Notes: generated by a model not told the origin, from the letters alone. Numbered from the stretch's first letter, positions 36,107 through 47,187 are shown. The stretch is DNA of 64,000 bases from Humulus lupulus (GCF_963169125.1 NC_084794.1:156870858-156934857), one strand, 5' to 3'. Program-made: numbers and translations.

Positions 36107-37659
36107 TGTTGATGGTGAGAACTCGTCAACGAAGTTAAGTTAGAAAAATTAAAGTATAGTGCTTATAAATGAAGAACTTCAAAAATCTAACCCGTTACTC
36201 TGAGGGGTCAAGCTCCCTTTATAGCTGGGCTCTAATGGCCCCTTATACATGGTGGTCCCTCGGGAGAAAATACTACATGAGTACACTATCACGATAATGG
36301 CACAAGTGGTAATGGTGTTGGAAGAGTGGTGGTCTGCTCTAGTATGTGTCAGGGGTTTACAAAAGTACTCCTACCTTGGTACCATATTATGCCTCCACTA
36401 CTTGTCAGGTACTGACCTCATAAGCATGCTGAGGGAGTCCTGAACATGTACCATTTTTGTACTTCCACTACCTCTCTGGCATGGGCATCGTATCCATACC
36501 CTGACTCTTCTTGGTCTGTAGGCCCACTCCGTATCTCTTCTGACTTCATGTCGAATCGCTGTGAGGCCCTTTTCAACTTTAGATCTCATGGGACTCAAAG
36601 GGAGAATGGTGCCCCATTGGTGGCTCTTTCCTCAGGAAGAGAGGTAAGGCCTCTCTAATGGGGCCTACTGCATGTGCGATGAGGCATGATGCCTATGCAT
36701 GTGATCAGGATCTCACCTTGCGAGACCATCGCTTTGTAACCTTCATGTGCGAGGCCCTTGGTGCGAGGCAATGGGGTACTTGGTGTGATACCCATGTCGC
36801 GAGGCCTTAGGTGCGTGGCCAAGGTGTGCTTGGAGCAAGACCCATGCTGCGGCTGCATGAGGCACGAGGCCATGGGTGCTCCTGCGCGTGATGCACCTAG
36901 GCGAGGCCCTTAGGCGCGCGAGAGGGTACCTGGGGGAGGAGGAGGTTGCGGCTGCATGAGGCATGAGGCCACAAGAATGCCTACGCAAGATGCACCTGGT
37001 TGAGTCCCCTAGGTGTGCGAGACGGCTTCGCGAGGCGAAGGACCTAACTGTGTGAGGCGCGAGGCCACGAGAATGCCTACGCGAGACGCACCGGGGCAAG
37101 GCTCTTAGACACGCAAGATGGCTTCGCGAGGCGGAGGTCGCGGCTGTGTGAGGCGTGAGGCCATGGGTGCGCCTGCGCGAGATGCACCTGGGTGAGGCCC
37201 TTAGGCGTGATAGACGGCTTCGCGAGGTGGAGGTCGTGGCTGTGCAAGACGCAAGGCCATGGGTGCGCCTGCGCGAGATGCACCAGGGTGAGGCCCTTAG
37301 GTGCGCGAGACGGCTTCGTGAGGCGTGGTGCAACATGTGTATATGTGTGAGATGGGCATGTCTAGGATGTAGCCAATATCGTGAGGATCGAAGGTTCCAT
37401 CACTTGACCCGTGCCCTATTGGGCCTACCTTAGGGGCGTGCTGCTACGTTTTCTCTTGGCTTCCACAAGGGTCATTTGCACAATGCGGCTCATCCCCATT
37501 TTAGGCCTTACGCTCTAGGCTAGCCCGATCTCTAGAACCTAGCTTGTGCTGCTCGTTGGGTCACTTCTTTCATGTTCGCAGACCCTTAATCATCTCAACG
37601 CGGGATCATGTATATATTTATTATTATTTTTTTTTTAATGTGGATATTTTATATCCACA
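36107..37659 (-). repeat. 3' LTR of a Tat element (element B)
   Basis: The left edge tgttgatggtgagaactcg matches the LTR at 12154 closely over the first 80 bases. The right edge ...ttttatatccaca is followed by cttgccccccag, a polypurine tract on the minus strand, which fixes the minus orientation. A 96-bp GC-rich minisatellite fills 36845-37328. Confidence 0.82.
36845..37328. repeat. GC-rich minisatellite, about 96-bp unit
   Basis: Five tandem copies of 89-99 bp share the order ctgtgtgaggcg, gaggccatgggtgcgcc, gcgcgagatgcacc, gaggcccttagg, gacggcttcgcgaggc. The unit differs in length and order from the arrays at 12760 and 34567, but all use cgcgaggc. Confidence 0.88.
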
Positions 37660-37671
37660 CTTGCCCCCCAG
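37660..37671 (-). promoter_or_regulatory. Polypurine tract of element B
   Basis: On the minus strand ctggggggcaag abuts the LTR. Similar tracts abut the LTRs at 49469 and 50742. Confidence 0.82.
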
Positions 37672-37878
37672 TCTAGGAGAGGGCCTTTAGGCACTCTGGT
37701 AGACACTTCGGTATGGTGTCCTAAAAGCATAGGCGGTGTCTGTGATGATCATTGTTATTACCGGAGCTTGGGTGTGAACCCATTATTTGGCTTCGCGAAT
37801 CCCAATGCAGGTGTTTAGTTTCATTGTTGGCCATTGACCAGTCGTTAGGTTCGATGGTCAAGATGAGCCTGTGGCTCC

Positions 37879-37886
37879 TATAAATA
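37879..37886 (+). promoter_or_regulatory. TATA box for the antisense transcript of element B
   Basis: tataaata lies on the plus strand about 550 bp ahead of the antisense ORF and 210 bp from the polypurine tract. A comparable TATA stands at about 52032 in element D, and one on the opposite strand near 49200. This is a position-based inference; no transcript is shown. Confidence 0.5.
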
Positions 37887-37919
37887 AGCCTTCACATCTT
37901 GCCCATTATTTACACCCCA

Positions 37920-37994
37920 TCTTCTTAGCTTAGTGGTTTTTAGATCCTTGCTCCTTTCAAGAGGTAAGGGGTTCAATCCCCCACAACCTCACTT
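37920..37994 (+). ncRNA. tRNA-like sequence with A and B boxes
   Basis: An A-box-like tagcttagtgg (37926-37936) and a B-box-like ggttcaatccc (37970-37980) stand at tRNA spacing. The T arm forms gggg/cccc around loop ttcaatc. A possible anticodon arm cttg/caag has a seven-base loop with CCT in the middle. A TTTT run follows at 37991-37994. No acceptor stem can be formed, so this is a tRNA relic, a SINE-like head or chance, not a working tRNA. Confidence 0.3.
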
Positions 37995-38427
37995 TTGTTA
38001 TCTTTTCCCTTTTTTTTTATACTTGAGTTCATTTCCTTTATGCCCATATCCATGCAGGCATTTGAGGACTAAAACACCTTTTTCCTTTGTTTTTGAAGAC
38101 GCGTACTTTCGACCACTTGCCTCTATTTGACCGTGACGGTGCTTTCGGCTCTCAACCTCCTTTTTGACCATGATAGCACCCAATTTTACATTCTTGAGGT
38201 ATACTTTCTTTCTCCATTATGTTTATTGGGTCCAAATTAGCACCACTTGGGAGGGGGTATTTTGGCCTGAGCTTGTCGTTAGTTAACCCAGTTGCATGCC
38301 CTTATTCATACCCCGTAGTGGGTATCAAGAGCGCTTGTACCTAGAGGTTTTTAGCCCATTTCGTTGTGTTTTGTAGCAATCCTCTCATTTATACGTGAAC
38401 CCTTTTTTGCTTTCAAGACGAGGTCTC

Positions 38428-39387
38428 ATGGCATGTGAAGGTCCATTCGACGCTCCTCCGGGGGTCGAGTTTGTTGACTAGTCTTCAGACTCGAAGTCCC
38501 CCAAGGACAATCCTCACCATGACTACGACACCTTAAGGCAGGCCTGTATTCGTCATCTTGAGCATATGACTGAACTTAGGCATAAAATTTTGGTGGTAGA
38601 GAGCGAAATAGACTTGGTTTTTAGAGGAGACGGAGTACCTTTCCCCCTTGACCTTAACGACCATGTAGCGAACCTTAGGGTGACCCTTTTAGATTTGCAG
38701 ATGGAGTAGGAGTTTATTGAGGGAAATCTCCCGCCTGAGCCTCCCACCCAATTTTCCCCTAATGACTGTCATGGGGTTGTCCCGTCTTCTCCTCAACCGT
38801 TATTCTCGATCTACCCTTGCTTAGCACTTTCACACTCGGTGCCTCGGTGGAAGACCCTTGCTGGGTAGGAAAAATGGAGGGTAAAGTGCCCTGTTTCCAC
38901 CTCACCTTTTTCTTTTGGTTTTGTAGATATGTCAAAGAGAGCGCGACGACAGGTGACTGCTGATGATCAAGACACTGGCCCCCTGTTGGCGTCCACTCTA
39001 GTGTCCCATGTGTCTAAAAATAAACTATTGGAGATAATGGGGAACTACCGTGTTGGCCTAGAATACACGTTATACGTTCCTTCGAACAAGTGCCAAGCTG
39101 ATTGCCCCTGTCCGAGTTACATGGCCATGAGCGAGCATATCTTGAAAGCGGGTGGCACAATCCCATTTCACCCATTTTTTGTCACGGTTCTCAATTATTT
39201 TGACCTTGCTCCACTCCAGCTGGCACCCAACAGCTAGCTGAACTTGAGTAGCCTCTTCATCTCGTATATGGAGTGTTTCGAGCATGCTCCTACGGCCCAA
39301 GAGGTGCATTTCATGTACAACCTCATGCCCTCTCCTAAATCGAAGGGCTTTTATTTCATGCAAAAAGACAATACTTTGATCTCTTGA
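38428..39387 (+). pseudogene. Antisense ORF of element B, Transposase_28-like
   Basis: From ATG 38428 one frame runs 320 codons to TGA 39385-39387 with only four interruptions, all TAG (after EFVD, after LQME, after KTLAG, and after APNS at 39235). The C-terminal part reads YTLYVPSNKCQADCPCPSY, then GGTIPFHPFFVTVLNYFDLA, then PLQLAPNS, then PKSKGFYFM. This matches the conserved core of the plant 'putative gypsy-type transposon' domain (Transposase_28), where the last TAG replaces the usual Trp. It lies on the strand opposite to the inferred gag-pol of the element, close to the 3' LTR, as in other Tat elements with extra antisense ORFs. Its biochemical role is not known. Confidence 0.72.
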
Positions 39388-39560
39388 TAGAGGACTCTAT
39401 ATCCAACCCAGGATCTTGGAAGCAAGACTTTTCTTTGTGAAGGGTCCCCTCTCTGTTCGTGAGCACTTTCGCTCAGCTCCTAGTAAGTACTTCAAGCCCC
39501 CCCCCCCCCTTTTTGGAACTTATGTTTGTGTCGGCAACTGTGTCGATTGTGCAGAGCATT
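39388..39560 (+). pseudogene. Frameshifted continuation of the antisense ORF
   Basis: After the stop at 39387, the shifted frame EARLFFVKGPLSVREHFRSA (39416 onward) continues the same domain, where related proteins have a Trp-Lys-Arg-Phe-Phe-type segment. A run of 13 C (39497-39509) follows and the similarity then ends. Confidence 0.45.
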
Positions 39561-40939
39561 TACCACGCCAACAAAATATACTTAGCAAGAAAACATACTA
39601 GCAAACTCAGATAGCCAACAAAATATAACAACATGCTTGACAGTGATAACTGAAACAAGCATACACATTGTACCAATAAGTGATCATAGGGTCTCACAAG
39701 CTCGTGTCGCACTCCCATTCATTCATAAGGCATCTGATCCAGTCAAGTGCATAATGCACTCCCAGGGTGGCCTAGCCATAACAGCTTGCACTCAGTGTGC
39801 ATAATGTTGATCACGACTGATAAGCCAAGCCTTACAAACCCTCGACTCATAATTCGAGCCTTGTGAACCCCTCGACTTATAAGTCGGACCTTGTAATCCC
39901 TTGACTTATAAGCCGGTCTTGTAAGCCGGTCTTGTAATAGATTCATGTAATTCTACTGAAGAACTAAAGTGGTCAGTTTTAGTTCTCCTAGTTTTGTTCA
40001 TATATGTAATTCATTCAGGTTTCATAGAAGTGTGCATTGAGTCAAAAGTCGGCATCAAATACTAACAATATAGAGTCACTATAAGTTTCTTGTGAACAGA
40101 TACAAATATGCACACATCTTCCTTAATACTACTCTTACGGCCTCTAGGTTACCTGGGTTATCTCAAACTAAGGAAAAACAATTAAACAGACTGTTATGCA
40201 CAAAAACGAATTAAGAACAAGAAATTTTCAAACAGGTTCTTCAACATGCAGTAAGAACCAAAAATTTCACAACATTTGTGCTCTCCAAAGTTTCTCTCTT
40301 AACACATAAAAGCTCTTTGCTCTTTCTTGTATTCTAATGCTTACAACCTCTCTAATTTTTCTCACTATATCCTCTCCATTAGAAACAATACCAACACAAA
40401 CAAATATATGTGTTGATATATTCAAAAAGTTTTCTTGATATTAAACTAAAATCTAAAAAAATAAATGGAAAAGAAAACTCACAGAGACAAACGGATTCTT
40501 GAGCAGCTGGGTTTCTTGGGTTCTTGCTTCAGCAAGGGCACCGCCATGTGTGCTTCAGCGGCTCAACGGGAGAGAGTGACGAGAGTCAAAACTATTTCAG
40601 TAGGCTTAGTCGTGGTGTTACAATCAAACTAGAGAGTATAGGCACAAGGGAGAGAGAGCCGAGAGACTGTGACAGAGTGAAAGAGAAAGAGCAAGGGAGA
40701 GAGAATGAGAGACTAGGTGTGAGAGAGAGAAAAAGAAGCAGAGGAGGCGTGATTAAGGTAGGGATTCATATTTGAGAGATTAGGGATAAGCATTTTTTTT
40801 CATTTGCTTTTTCTTTTGTCATTTTCATTTGGCCCCTAATGAATGTTTCATTTGCCGCCTAAAGAGCTTTACTTTTATAAATAAAAATGTGTCATGTGTC
40901 ATGTGTCCATGTCTTTTATTTACTAGTATATAACAATAG
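39560..40939 (-). repeat. LTR-like fragment, minus orientation
   Basis: The start ttagcaagaaaacatac echoes, in reverse, the 'ttcttgctgggc' block of chromovirus LTRs. The ctcgacttataag repeats at 39840-39930 mirror gctcgacttatta at 31265-31330 in the T3 LTR. From about 40260 onward the similarity is lost. The rest is AT-rich with a GAGA-rich purine tract (40565-40745). There is no credible ORF. Confidence 0.45.
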
Positions 40940-40982
40940 CACTTCTAAAAATTTGTAATATTTAGGAAAAATTCTTGTAGTG
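40940..40982. mobile_element. Terminus of a CACTA-type DNA transposon
   Basis: The sequence ends ...aaaaattcttgtagtg at 40982, whose reverse complement cactacaagaattttt is the classic plant CACTA terminus. Directly to the right the gag of element G resumes, so the transposon end lies inside that gene. No partner terminus cactacaag was found to the left within the window, so the element is truncated or the match is by chance. Confidence 0.5.
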
Positions 40983-42212
40983 CGGGAACCATCTTGTTGT
41001 CCCTTTTCTCCTCTAGCTTAAGCTGGGGACATGTGACCTTCCTAACCACAGTTGAAGCATCCTTTGGTGTTTGTACGGCACTCACCAGGATGTTTCTTTT
41101 GTCACTTAGCACATTGCGGGTATTCTACATAACCTGTCTTATCATCTCCATTGTTCGTCCGCGCCCCTTTATTGTTATTGGACTTCTTATTCTCAATATG
41201 CCTTCTTTTCTGACCATTACTATTGTTGTTGCTAGACTGGTGGCTGTGGTGATTGTTGTTCTGACCATTCTGAGGTTGACTCTACTACTTAGGCTCAGGT
41301 TTACTAGCTTCCTCTTTGCTAACATTTGCCTGAAGCCTGTTCTACTTCTATAGCCATTTCTAAAGCATCGGCGTAAGTAGTGGTTCCAGGGTTTGCTAGC
41401 GTGACCCCTAATTCGATCTTTGGTCTCAGTCCTTTAACGAACTTGGTCACCCTCAAAAAGTCAGTTGGAACCAACTCTGGTGCAAACTTGGCTAATCTGT
41501 CGAACTATCGAGCATACTCCGTTACCGTCAAGTTGCCCTACTTCAGACTAGTGAACTCCTCGACCCTTCTGGCGATGACTGCCTAGTTGTAGTACTTTTT
41601 GTGGAACAACTCCACAAATCTGGTCCATGTCGTGGTGGCGACATCGTGAGTCTATTGAACTAAGTCCCACCATATTCTAGCATCCTTCTTAAGTAGAGAC
41701 GAAACACAGGATATGCGATCTGCATTGCTAAGATTCATCTGCGCTAGGATCGGCCCTACATTTTTGAGCCATTCTTCTGCCTCGAAGGGGTCTGTTGTCC
41801 CTTCAAAGTTTGGAGCGTGTTGCTTACGAAACCGCTCGTAGATTGGCTCCATGTACTGAGCTGGGTATGGTGCATAATTTTCCATTGGCCATCTCCCATA
41901 AGAACCTACTTGATGGGGTGCTTGAGCCATTTGCTGAGGCAGGGGCTGCTGCTGAGACTGAGACTGAGGCTGAGGCAGAGTCTGTTGTCGTTGTTGCTAC
42001 AGCTACTCTTCCACTTATTTCTGTAGCCTGATAATTTCTACAGTGTTGTCGACCGGCAGCGACGGTGCACTTCGGTTAGCAGCAGCAGTGGTTGCACGCC
42101 TTCCCCTTCTTCGAATTGGAGGGACATCATTAGTCTCAGGAGCGATGTTGGAGGCATTGACATTCGTGCGTGGAGACCTTCTGAGCGACATCTTCAGCAA
42201 AAGCTCTAACAA
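40983..42212 (-). pseudogene. Gag of a chromovirus-like element (element G)
   Basis: From 42212 leftward the frame reads an N-terminal Arg/Gln-rich region, then EPIYERFRKQHAPNFEGTTD, AEEWLKNVGPILAQM and KKDARIWWDLVQ (a 92-codon open stretch 41930-41652), then EYARQFDRLAKFAPEL. A zinc knuckle near 41100-41040 (CFNCG-stop-EGH) has a TAG where Gln is usual. Other stops are TAG after WDLVQ and KKYYN. It is broken at 40982 by the CACTA terminus. Protease and pol are absent. Confidence 0.82.
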
Positions 42213-42859
42213 TCGGGAACATGCTAGAACTTACCCTAATAGGCTCTAAGGAAAAACTTAATCTAAGCAAACATAACTCGGACCTATTAATTATGATTTC
42301 TTATGAAAAATTATTTAAGCCTTCTTTATGATTAGGGTATGTTTCTAAACTTAGAAAAAGAAGCCATCTTTATAATTTACTAAGTCTGTTTCTAATCATC
42401 CTATATGACTTAATTCTCAGGCTCAAAACTCGTCGTTGTTCCAAAGTTAACCATATTGAGGGAGGGCTGGGATTAGTAAAATCGTTCCCACTACTATGGC
42501 CCCCTAAACTCTCCATATAGAACCCGGTCCATTGATTTTTATCCACCCTCACCAAACTTGGTCATTATTTATTAAATCTATTATTTATTATGATTGTAAA
42601 AAAAAATCAAACTCATACATGTCATTCAAAAATAACAATGATATTCATTTGGAAAAAGGTTTTCACTAAAAACAATCATAACTGCGAAGACAACAAATAA
42701 AATAAACTAATTTACAAATATTCTTAACTGAAAACTTAAGGGCTAAAACGTTAACTAAACACATAATCATAACAACTATAACATAAACACTTACATTGGC
42801 GGTTAGATTCGGAGCTTTGAGTGTGTGTATCAAGGAGAACTTCATGCAAATGGACCGTT
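42213..42859 (-). other. Untranslated leader of element G
   Basis: AT-rich sequence between the primer site and gag. No gene is seen. Confidence 0.6.
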
Positions 42860-42871
42860 GCTTTGATACCA
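42860..42871 (-). promoter_or_regulatory. Primer-binding site of element G
   Basis: The minus strand reads tggtatcaaagc, one change from tggtatcagagc, two bases from the LTR edge. Confidence 0.88.
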
Positions 42872-42873
42872 AC

Positions 42874-44193
42874 TGTAATGACCCAACTAATTCTAAGACC
42901 TTGGACCATTAAAACTATTAGACTTAGTTACTATTTTTGAGAAAACATACATAAGAAATATTCACAACTTTATCAAAAACTCCAAAGTAAATATTGAAAT
43001 ACATAAATATGAGGTATGGGATCCCATTATTTTAAAATAAAAGATAATTTTAAACTAAAGGAAATTGATTACAAAGCTAAATGTGGAAAATACATAAAAA
43101 CATAATTTAAAGAGACTAAAAATAACGTCGTCCTCGAATCGTTCACGCAGTCCATCGAATCCCTTCATCCTTAATACAAAAACCAAGCTGCCAAGAATCC
43201 TTCTGCTGACATAACTATTTTCCTGGATACATAAAAATAATGGAATGAGCCTAAAGCCCAGTAAGGAAAATCTACTAGCACATATATCATAAAACATAAA
43301 CAGAAGACTACAAAACATATGACTATAAAACATGCATTATAATGGCCATCATGTTTCTTGGCGCTTGCTAGCTAAGCAATCATATGCCCAAGGAATAATT
43401 TATTGGGACTTGTTATCTAAACAAGTTATATATTTGTTATCTAAATAAATTATGTGATCGTTATCTAACCAATTTATATGCTAGAAAACTAAAACATATC
43501 ATACATAAATCATAGCACATATCAAAATATAAAAGCATACAAAATATACCCTATTTTCCTTACCAATACCAGGATTTATGAGAACAAGGACGGGATTTGG
43601 AACACTCCTAAAACCAACAATAAGAATGTGAGTATTTCTAAAGAAAGAGATGATAAAGAAATGAATTAAACCACCAAGAAGAAACTTACCGAAAAGAAAC
43701 CTTAAGTTCGAAGAACTTAAATTCCTAACCAAGAATGGAAACAACGAGTTAGGATTTGAGTAAAGGAAACTAAGGAACTATACAAAAATGAGCTTAAGAT
43801 TAGGAATACCTTTGAATATACTAGCACCGAACTACACCTTGATATTAAAAACACACCATAAATTTCTCTTCCCAAGTGTTTATAAAGCTTAAGATAAGAT
43901 GATAAAGATTTTATCCCAACCCAAGTGTTTATCACTCTATAGTAACCCTAACAGCTTGAAGGCTTTGAACACAGCTTGAACAAGTGTCATGATCTTATTA
44001 ATTCTATCAAAACCTTATAGTATAATAAATGACATCTTTATAATCAACTATATTAATCAAACCTTATGTTATAATTAATATTCTTAAACTATAGGTTAAA
44101 CTTATAAAATTCATAACTGTTGCTATGAGTTTCCAACTAAGTCCCAACTTGAACCAAAATCCATAGAATCTAACATACTACAGACTAATACTA

Positions 44194-44224
<31 letters not shown>

Positions 44225-44259
44225 TCTAGCTAGTTAAGTAAAGATTATGGGACTCTACA
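42874..44259 (-). repeat. 5' LTR of element G
   Basis: It runs from tgtaatgacccaactaatt to ...tatgggactctaca, 1,386 bp, next to the primer site. It is a different LTR family from those of elements C, E and T3, being shorter and AT-rich with no GC cassette. It contains an (ACT)n microsatellite near the right end. Confidence 0.82.
44194..44224. repeat. (ACT)n microsatellite
   Basis: About ten uninterrupted ACT triplets lie near the edge of the LTR. Confidence 0.92.
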
Positions 44260-44358
44260 TTGGGGGGAGCTGAAACAAGGGAGCTTTACATAATTCAAAA
44301 AGTTAAAAATGTACGAGCTCAATAAAAGGAAAGCCTTGTTCTTCAAGTGTTCATCGCT

Positions 44359-44544
44359 TCAAGCGCCGAAGTTATCCTCGAAGGGTGCACAACTCTGTTC
44401 TCCTTTGTGAGGGAGGCGGGCATAGCATTCATAGGTCATCTTTATACCATGATCTTGCATGATGTTGTTTATGTATTCTAACAAGGCAACTCGAGACTCA
44501 ATTTGTTCCACCGTGTAAAAGTTGTTAGCAGTGGTGACACGCTC
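44359..44544 (-). pseudogene. Unrecognised coding-like fragment, 61 codons plus stop
   Basis: A stop-free minus-strand frame reads ERVTTANNFYTVEQIESRVA, then LLEYINNIMQDHGIKMTYEC, and ends at TGA with PFEDNFGA. The composition is protein-like: balanced, with charged and hydrophobic residues alternating as in helices. There is no ATG at its head; upstream a shifted frame reads GTPIPHFGPMMERE. I do not recognise the family. It lies between two LTR elements (44259 and 44802) and could be an exon end of a captured or host gene. Confidence 0.35.
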
Positions 44545-44801
44545 TCTCTCTCCATCATTGGTCCAAAGTGGGGAATAGGTGTGCCTTCAATGGGTGGTTT
44601 GCCTGAGGAGGTACTAGCTAATTTTTTGGCTGGTTAGCTCATCATGTTAAGTTTAACGTAATAAATTGGTTCGCTTTTGTAGAAAGCAACGTTAATTTTT
44701 GGATGGAAGCCTAAGGATATGATCATGAAGAGTGGTTAAATAAAAATTTCAGGCGAAACGATCGTTATTAAAAACCATAATGAAATTATTGGAACTTTTG
44801 A

Positions 44802-47184
44802 TGTAATGCCCCAAAATCCATAATGTGGTTTAATGGCTGGATTAGTAGGTCGGGAGGGCTATAATTGTTTTATTATGCCATTAAGTGATTATATACATGT
44901 TTATGTGAATTATATTATAATATGATGTTAAATGCATGCATGTGTGTCCACATTTTATTGTAAGGGAATTTTAGTAATTTGGCCCGTTGAGGGCATATTT
45001 GTATATTTTGGTGCATTCTTGTGATTAATTGTTGAGGCCACATTATAATGTGGTTTCATTCGAGCTATTCGGCATGAAACAATCTTGGAATATAAACTAT
45101 CGGTTTGTTCGTAACAGGCTTAAGCTCAGGGCTCGGGGTGAGTCTCAGGGTGTTTTTGTGATTAGAGCGTTACCGGGAATTAAAGGGTAATGGGATATGA
45201 ATTATTTGTATTTGAGAATATCAAGAATAGAGGGAAGTGGAGGGTGTTAATTATACTTAACGAAATAGGTGGGAAAGGACGGTTTTACCCTTTGGGATTC
45301 TTTAGAAACCTTTAAATGACCTAGGGGCAAAATAGTCATTTCAACCCTAAGATATATATCACCTTTGTAGACTGTAGAAGCTTACCAAAATAGAGCAAGT
45401 TCTTCCCTTCTCCCGTTCATCCTTTCTCCTTCATTTTCCTTTGGAATTCTTGACCTCAATTTGAAGAAACAAGCTAGGAAATCAAGGATTGGAGTTTATA
45501 AACTTAGTTCATCCATTGAATAGGACACAAACCCAGCTTGAGGTAAGAATTCATCCAAGAATTTAAGCTATACTCTATTTTTCTGATGGTTTTTAGTCAA
45601 GAGATTTTGATGTGGTTAGTTGGGAATTAATGGAAGTTTTTGGAGGAAATTCACTTGGGTTTGAATGCTTGTATGCTGGGTAAGTTGTAGTAACAATTGG
45701 TGGATTTGTTTAGTGATGTTGGGGGAATTTTAATGAGGTTTTAGAATGAGTTCAAAGGGAGAAAAACATGGATTTTGGCTAAGTTTCAAGAGGGGTCGCA
45801 GCTCTGTTCTAGAGCACCGCGGCCCAAGCTTGAGAAAATGGGAGGAAGTCGCTGAAGGGCCGAAGGGATGCGGCATGGCCAGGGAGGGCCGCGGCCATTA
45901 GTGGCATTTTGGCCAAAAGTTGGTTTTTAGCTTGGGGATTCAAGCCTTAGGCATGGGGATCGATCTTACAACCCGATTTAGTAGGATTTGATGTCTCAGA
46001 GGCTAGGTTTTGGTTTGGGAACCTTTGTTATTTATTTTATTGATGGAATCCCATATTTGGTTATGACCAGGTGACCGTCAAGGAACCAAAAGGTTGATCA
46101 TTCTCAAGGATGGTTCTTATACTAACTCTCGCTCGAACCAGAGGTAAGAAAATTGCACCCTGTGTATATGACATGTGTGGTTGTTACATAGGAATGTTGA
46201 TTTTCAAGTGTGAACATTGATTGCATATTAAATGCTTAGCAAATCTTGCTTACTTGTGTATGGCACTCACTAATCAGAATCGGCACTAATCGCATATTAT
46301 TGACCTAAGAGTCAGGAACGGCATAAGCGTCATGAACGCAGAGCCGATAAAAGATTAGATGTAATCGATATCAGTGTTGAATGACTCTAGGAGCATTAAT
46401 ACTGGACCAACCCTAAGGTCAATGAAAATTATAAGCGCTTGACTAGTGTAAGGCTAGTTACTTAGAGCCATGGCCAAAGGCCTAGGTGACTATTCTATCA
46501 CATGGCTAGGGAGCGAAACCAATGGTTATGACTCTATGGTCACTCGGTAGGTTATGATGGAGGCTATTTCATCAAATACCTATCTTGATAAGCTAGTGAA
46601 AGGATCACTTATTTGTAAAGCCCAGGGGACCTTATCGTCACCTGGCTAATGGGAACGGAACCAACCTTAGTGACTTTTACAGCTATCACTCCTCTATTTT
46701 GGACTGAAAGTCCTGAATGACTATTATGATCATTTTTTATATTATATTCATGCAGTATTGAGTTTTCTTGTTGGGCTTTGGCTCATGGGTGCTATGTGGT
46801 GCAGGTAAAGAGAAAGAAAAGCTCACCCAGCCTTAAGTTAAGAGCTTAGGTTGTGATGTGTACATATGCAGTCGCTTGACCACCACGGCCAAGGAGTACT
46901 CAGGGGAACTAGGGGATTTACCCTATTTTTGCCGCTTAGATCGGCGGGTTTAAATTTCAAATTGTAATGACCGTTTTGTATCGTAAATGACTTGTGAATG
47001 TTTTTATGGGCCCATGAACATTTTTATGTTTTAAATAAAATATACCATTTCCTTTTGATTGGTTTTTCACCTTAACTTATTAATAACACCTAGAAGCACG
47101 TTTTTAACCAAAGGACTCGGGTAGCGAGTTAAATTCACGATTCAAAGTTCACTGTAATGGTCTTGGGGCAACCAGGGCATTACA
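44802..47184 (+). repeat. 5' LTR of a second Tekay copy (element T1b)
   Basis: It runs from tgtaatgccccaaaatcc to ...accagggcattaca, 2,383 bp, next to a perfect primer site. It is the same family as the LTRs of element C but in opposite orientation. It contains the GC cassette (45790-45900), the gaggtaagaaaattgcaccc block (46142) and the ttgttgggctttggctc...gcaggtaaag block (46766-46810). Confidence 0.92.
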
Positions 47185-47187
47185 ACT

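Noticed and set aside
36743..37336. 197-codon Ser/Arg/His-rich ORF
   Set aside because: It is a product of the 96-bp minisatellite in a Tat LTR.
39497..39509. Run of 13 C as a possible polypurine tract or terminator
   Set aside because: No LTR edge lies next to it; it is a simple homopolymer, possibly length-variable.
40994..41353. 119-codon hydrophobic plus-strand ORF resembling a membrane protein
   Set aside because: It is antisense to the Asn/Lys-rich gag and zinc-knuckle region of element G; the hydrophobicity comes from complementing A-rich codons.
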